64,000 nt of DNA from Thermohalobaculum sp050330995 (GTDB lineage Bacteria; Pseudomonadota; Alphaproteobacteria; Rhodobacterales; Rhodobacteraceae), in the NCBI GenBank assembly GCA_050330995.1, contig JBHJHI010000022.1, forward strand, positions 44,366 to 108,365, in the 5' to 3' direction. The notes beneath the pieces are model-generated. The model did no database searches and had not been told where the DNA came from. It was given only the letters and a program-made list of their open reading frames with translations. Shown here in pieces: positions 61,979 through 64,000 of this stretch. Numbering within the stretch: the stretch's first letter is position 1; every line of letters starts with the position of its first letter. Both the position numbers and the translations under genes were made by a program.

Positions 61979-62416
61979 ATGGGTCATCCCGTCCTCGTCC
62001 CCGTCGACGTCGAGCACGAGGAGAGCTGGCGCCTCGCCATGCCCGCCGCCCAGGCCGAGGCGCGCCGGCGCGGCGCCGAGCTGCACCTGATCGCGGTGCT
62101 GCCCGACTTCGGCATGTCGATCGTCGGCCAGTTCTTCCCCAAGGGCTTCAGCGAGGACGTGATCCACACCACGCATCAGGCGCTGGAGAAGATCGCGGCC
62201 GAGATGCTCGGCGACACCGTCACATGGAAGGCGCACGTCCACCAGGGCGAGGTGACCGAGACCATCCTGAGCCATGCCGCCAAGCTGCACGCGGGACTGA
62301 TCGTGATGGCCGCCCACGCGCCCGGCGAGCGCGGCTTCCTCGCCGGCACCCATGCCGACCGCGTGGTGGCGCGGGCGGAATGCTCGGTGCTCGTGGTGCG
62401 GGCGGGGACCGCCTGA
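61979..62416 (+). CDS. Universal stress protein (UspA family)
   Basis: A 145-aa single-domain Usp. It opens HPVLVPVDVEHEESWRLAMPAA and has the nucleotide-binding-type end GLIVMAAHAPGERGFLAGTHADRVVARAECSVLVVR in short form G-x2-G-x9-(S/T). The phosphate-loop Gly pattern (APGERGFLAGTHA) is close to ATP-binding Usp proteins. The ATG at 61979 has GGAGGG upstream, 11 nt after the permease stop. Usp genes are often last in TRAP operons. Confidence 0.92.
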   Translation: MGHPVLVPVDVEHEESWRLAMPAAQAEARRRGAELHLIAVLPDFGMSIVGQFFPKGFSEDVIHTTHQALEKIAAEMLGDTVTWKAHVHQGEVTETILSHAAKLHAGLIVMAAHAPGERGFLAGTHADRVVARAECSVLVVRAGTA

Positions 62417-62470
62417 GAGGGGAACGGGCCCCGCCGCGCGACGGGGGCTGCCCCGCGCTACGCCCCCTCG

Positions 62471-63856
62471 TCAGGCCGCCCGCTCGGCCGCCTTCGCGAC
62501 GGCGAGGCGGACGTGGACGATGCCCTCCTCGTGGTCGACCTCGCGCTCGAAGCCGAGCGCCGTGTTGAGACCGAGCATCGCGCGGTTCTCGCGCAGCACC
62601 TCGCCCCAGATCTCGCGGATGCCGACGCGCTCGGCGTGCTCGACGAGCCGGCGCATCAGCGCGCGGCCGAGCCCGCGGCCTTTCTGGTCGCTGCGCACCT
62701 GCACCGCGTACTCGGCGCGCTCGAGGCTCGCGTCCGCCACGAGGCGCGCCGAACCGATGATCGAGCCGTCGCCCGGATCGAGCGCGACGAAGGCCATGGC
62801 GCGCGCGTAGTCGATCTGGGTGAGCGAGGCGATGGTCGCGGGGGGCACCTTGCGGATGGTCGAGAAGAACCTGAGCCGCAGGTCCTCGGGGTCGATGCCC
62901 TCGAAGAAGCGCGCGTAGAGATCCGCGTCCTCCGGGCGCACGGGCCGGCAGGGGACCCGCGCGCCGTCCTTCAGCGCGATCTCGCCCACCAGCTCGTCGG
63001 GATAGGGGTGGATCGCGAAGCGCGGGTTCGGCGCGGGGATGGTCATCCGCCCGTGCGACACGGTGATGCGCGCGTCGAGCGCGACCGCGCCGTGCTCGTC
63101 GGCGAGCAGCGGGTTGATGTCGAGCTCGGTGATCATCGGCAACGCGCGCGCGATCTCGGAGAGGCGCACGAGCACCGCGGCCACGGCCGCGCGGTCGGCG
63201 GCCGGGTGGCGGCGATAGCCCGCCATCTTGCGCGACACCCGCGTCGCCCCGATCAGGTCGTCGGCGAGCGCCATGTCGAGCGGCGGCAGTCCGAGCGCCT
63301 TGTCGTTGACCACCTCGACCGCGGTGCCGCCCCGGCCGAACAGCACCGCCGGCCCGAACACCGGGTCGTCGGAGAGGCCGCAGATCAGCTCGTGCGCGTC
63401 GGGCTTTCGCAGCATCTCCTGCACGCTGAGCCCGCAGAGGCGGGCGCCGGGCGCGCGCTCGCGCACCTCGGCGAGCATCCGCCCGGCCGCCGCCTCGACC
63501 GCCGGCGCGCCCTCGATGTCGAGCATTACCCCGCCCGCGTCGGACTTGTGGACCAGATCGTCCGACAGGATCTTGAGCGCGAAGCGGCGCACGCCGTCCG
63601 CGGCCAGCGCCTCGGCCGCCGCGCGCGCCTCGGCCGGATCGGCGCCGACGCGGCGCGTGCGCACGGTCGGCACCCCGGCGGCGATCAGCACCTCCTTGGC
63701 CTCGGCCTCGTTCAGCGTGCGCGCCCCGCGCGCGACGGCGCGCTCGATCGCGGCGCGCGCGGCGGCCCAGGAGGGGGCCGCGCCCGAGCGGCGCGCGGGG
63801 GGCCCCGCGAGGGGGCGGCGCGGAAGAGGAGCGGGGGGGGGGCCGGCGCCGGGCAC
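62471..63856 (-). CDS. Pat-like acyl-CoA synthetase/GNAT acetyltransferase, C-terminal part
   Basis: About 430 reliable residues of a protein normally about 880-900 aa. First comes an ATP-grasp domain of the ADP-forming acyl-CoA synthetase beta type (TLNEAEAKEVLIAAGVPTV, KILSDDLVHKSDAGGV, FGRGGTAVEVVND, ELDINPLL). Then a GNAT domain: VPCRPVRPEDADLYARFF, with acetyl-CoA loop RSDQKGRGLGRALM. This is the layout of protein lysine acetyltransferase Pat/PatZ, though those use a pseudo-synthetase with inverted domain order in some species. Coding sequence is unreliable beyond about 63770, so the true N-terminus is missing. Confidence 0.85.
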   Translation of the reverse strand: MPGAGPPPAPLPRRPLAGPPARRSGAAPSWAAARAAIERAVARGARTLNEAEAKEVLIAAGVPTVRTRRVGADPAEARAAAEALAADGVRRFALKILSDDLVHKSDAGGVMLDIEGAPAVEAAAGRMLAEVRERAPGARLCGLSVQEMLRKPDAHELICGLSDDPVFGPAVLFGRGGTAVEVVNDKALGLPPLDMALADDLIGATRVSRKMAGYRRHPAADRAAVAAVLVRLSEIARALPMITELDINPLLADEHGAVALDARITVSHGRMTIPAPNPRFAIHPYPDELVGEIALKDGARVPCRPVRPEDADLYARFFEGIDPEDLRLRFFSTIRKVPPATIASLTQIDYARAMAFVALDPGDGSIIGSARLVADASLERAEYAVQVRSDQKGRGLGRALMRRLVEHAERVGIREIWGEVLRENRAMLGLNTALGFEREVDHEEGIVHVRLAVAKAAERAA

Positions 63857-64000
63857 AGCACCGACGCGACCCGCGGGCCCCGAGGAGAGAAGGGGGGCGC
63901 GCCGAAGCGGGGGGGGGGGGGGCCGCGCGCGCGGGAAAACAGAAAACGGCCCGGCCCGGCCCCGAAGGCGCCGGGGGGCCCCCCCAAGGGGGGGGGGGGG
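63770..64000. other. Low-complexity, probably erroneous contig end
   Basis: From about 63770 the sequence becomes runs of G, C and GA (for example G10 or longer near 63910 and at the very end) and the reading frame of the Pat-like gene loses family resemblance. This looks like low-quality terminal assembly rather than biology. Any reading frame here should be ignored. Confidence 0.7.

Overview
The window is very GC-rich, densely coded bacterial DNA. Gene content and style point to an alphaproteobacterium, most likely Rhodobacterales: choXWV with betICBA, DctPQM and TAXI TRAP transporters, pxpABC, a DUF4864 protein, a VPLPA-type sorting tail, radA-cvpA-purF, and a MotA/ExbB-like plus coiled-coil OmpA pair. 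This placement is an inference from family composition. No insertion sequence, integrase, prophage, CRISPR array or rRNA is visible. There is one tRNA, with a CAU anticodon.

Layout. 1-3.9 kb: the 5' part of a cytochrome P450 gene running off the left edge, a tiny zinc-ribbon membrane protein, then a YfgM-like TPR protein coupled to the BamB lipoprotein. 4.1-12.7 kb: a complete choline/glycine-betaine module. The choline ABC importer choXWV is divergent from betI-betC-betB-betA, with a BetI-like operator between them, so the cell can take up choline, desulfate choline-O-sulfate and oxidise choline to betaine. This module lies between bamB and der, which are neighbours in many proteobacteria. 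12.8-20.7 kb: der, a secreted VPLPA/PEP-CTERM-like protein, a CDF metal exporter, an SDR, purF, cvpA, radA and a small membrane protein. 20.8-23.0 kb: a Uma2 nuclease-fold gene and an unrecognised 546-aa gene whose first third is clearly more AT-rich than its surroundings; this is the best accessory-DNA candidate. 23.0-26.2 kb: KtrB/KtrA potassium uptake and a blue-light (LOV) histidine kinase. 26.4-32.3 kb: EF-P, an inositol monophosphatase family protein, a proton-channel/peptidoglycan-anchor pair with long coiled coils, and a DUF4864 protein. 32.4-37.1 kb: an outer-membrane-like protein, an M19 dipeptidase, a YqaA/DedA-like protein, the tRNA, a DUF488 protein and an EamA permease with a probable frameshift in a C tract. 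37.3-42.6 kb: an SbmA/YddA-type ABC protein, a GH3 glycosidase and an alpha/beta hydrolase. 42.9-46.1 kb: a small exported CxxC protein, a serine-glyoxylate-type aminotransferase and a divergent glycerate 2-kinase. 46.5-52.2 kb: 5-oxoprolinase pxpCB divergent from pxpA-TRAP(PQM). 52.5-57.6 kb: an atypical SDR, a secreted hypothetical protein and pyruvate carboxylase. 58.0-62.4 kb: a TAXI-TRAP importer and a universal stress protein. 62.5-64 kb: the C-terminal part of a Pat-like acyl-CoA synthetase/GNAT protein, running into about 230 bp of low-complexity sequence that looks like a contig-end artefact.

A theme outside the genes is short local duplication at gene junctions: 24-bp and 23-bp pairs around choX, a chain of mini-ORFs between pxpB and pxpC, 25-bp palindromic units between pxpB and pxpA, and stacked GC hairpins after the TAXI binding-protein gene. 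A dispersed hairpin element occurs three times near 3' ends of minus-strand genes. I saw no clear undescribed multi-gene system. The strongest novelty leads are the 546-aa gene with its Uma2 neighbour, the pxpB-pxpC mini-ORF relay, and the MotA/OmpA coiled-coil pair.
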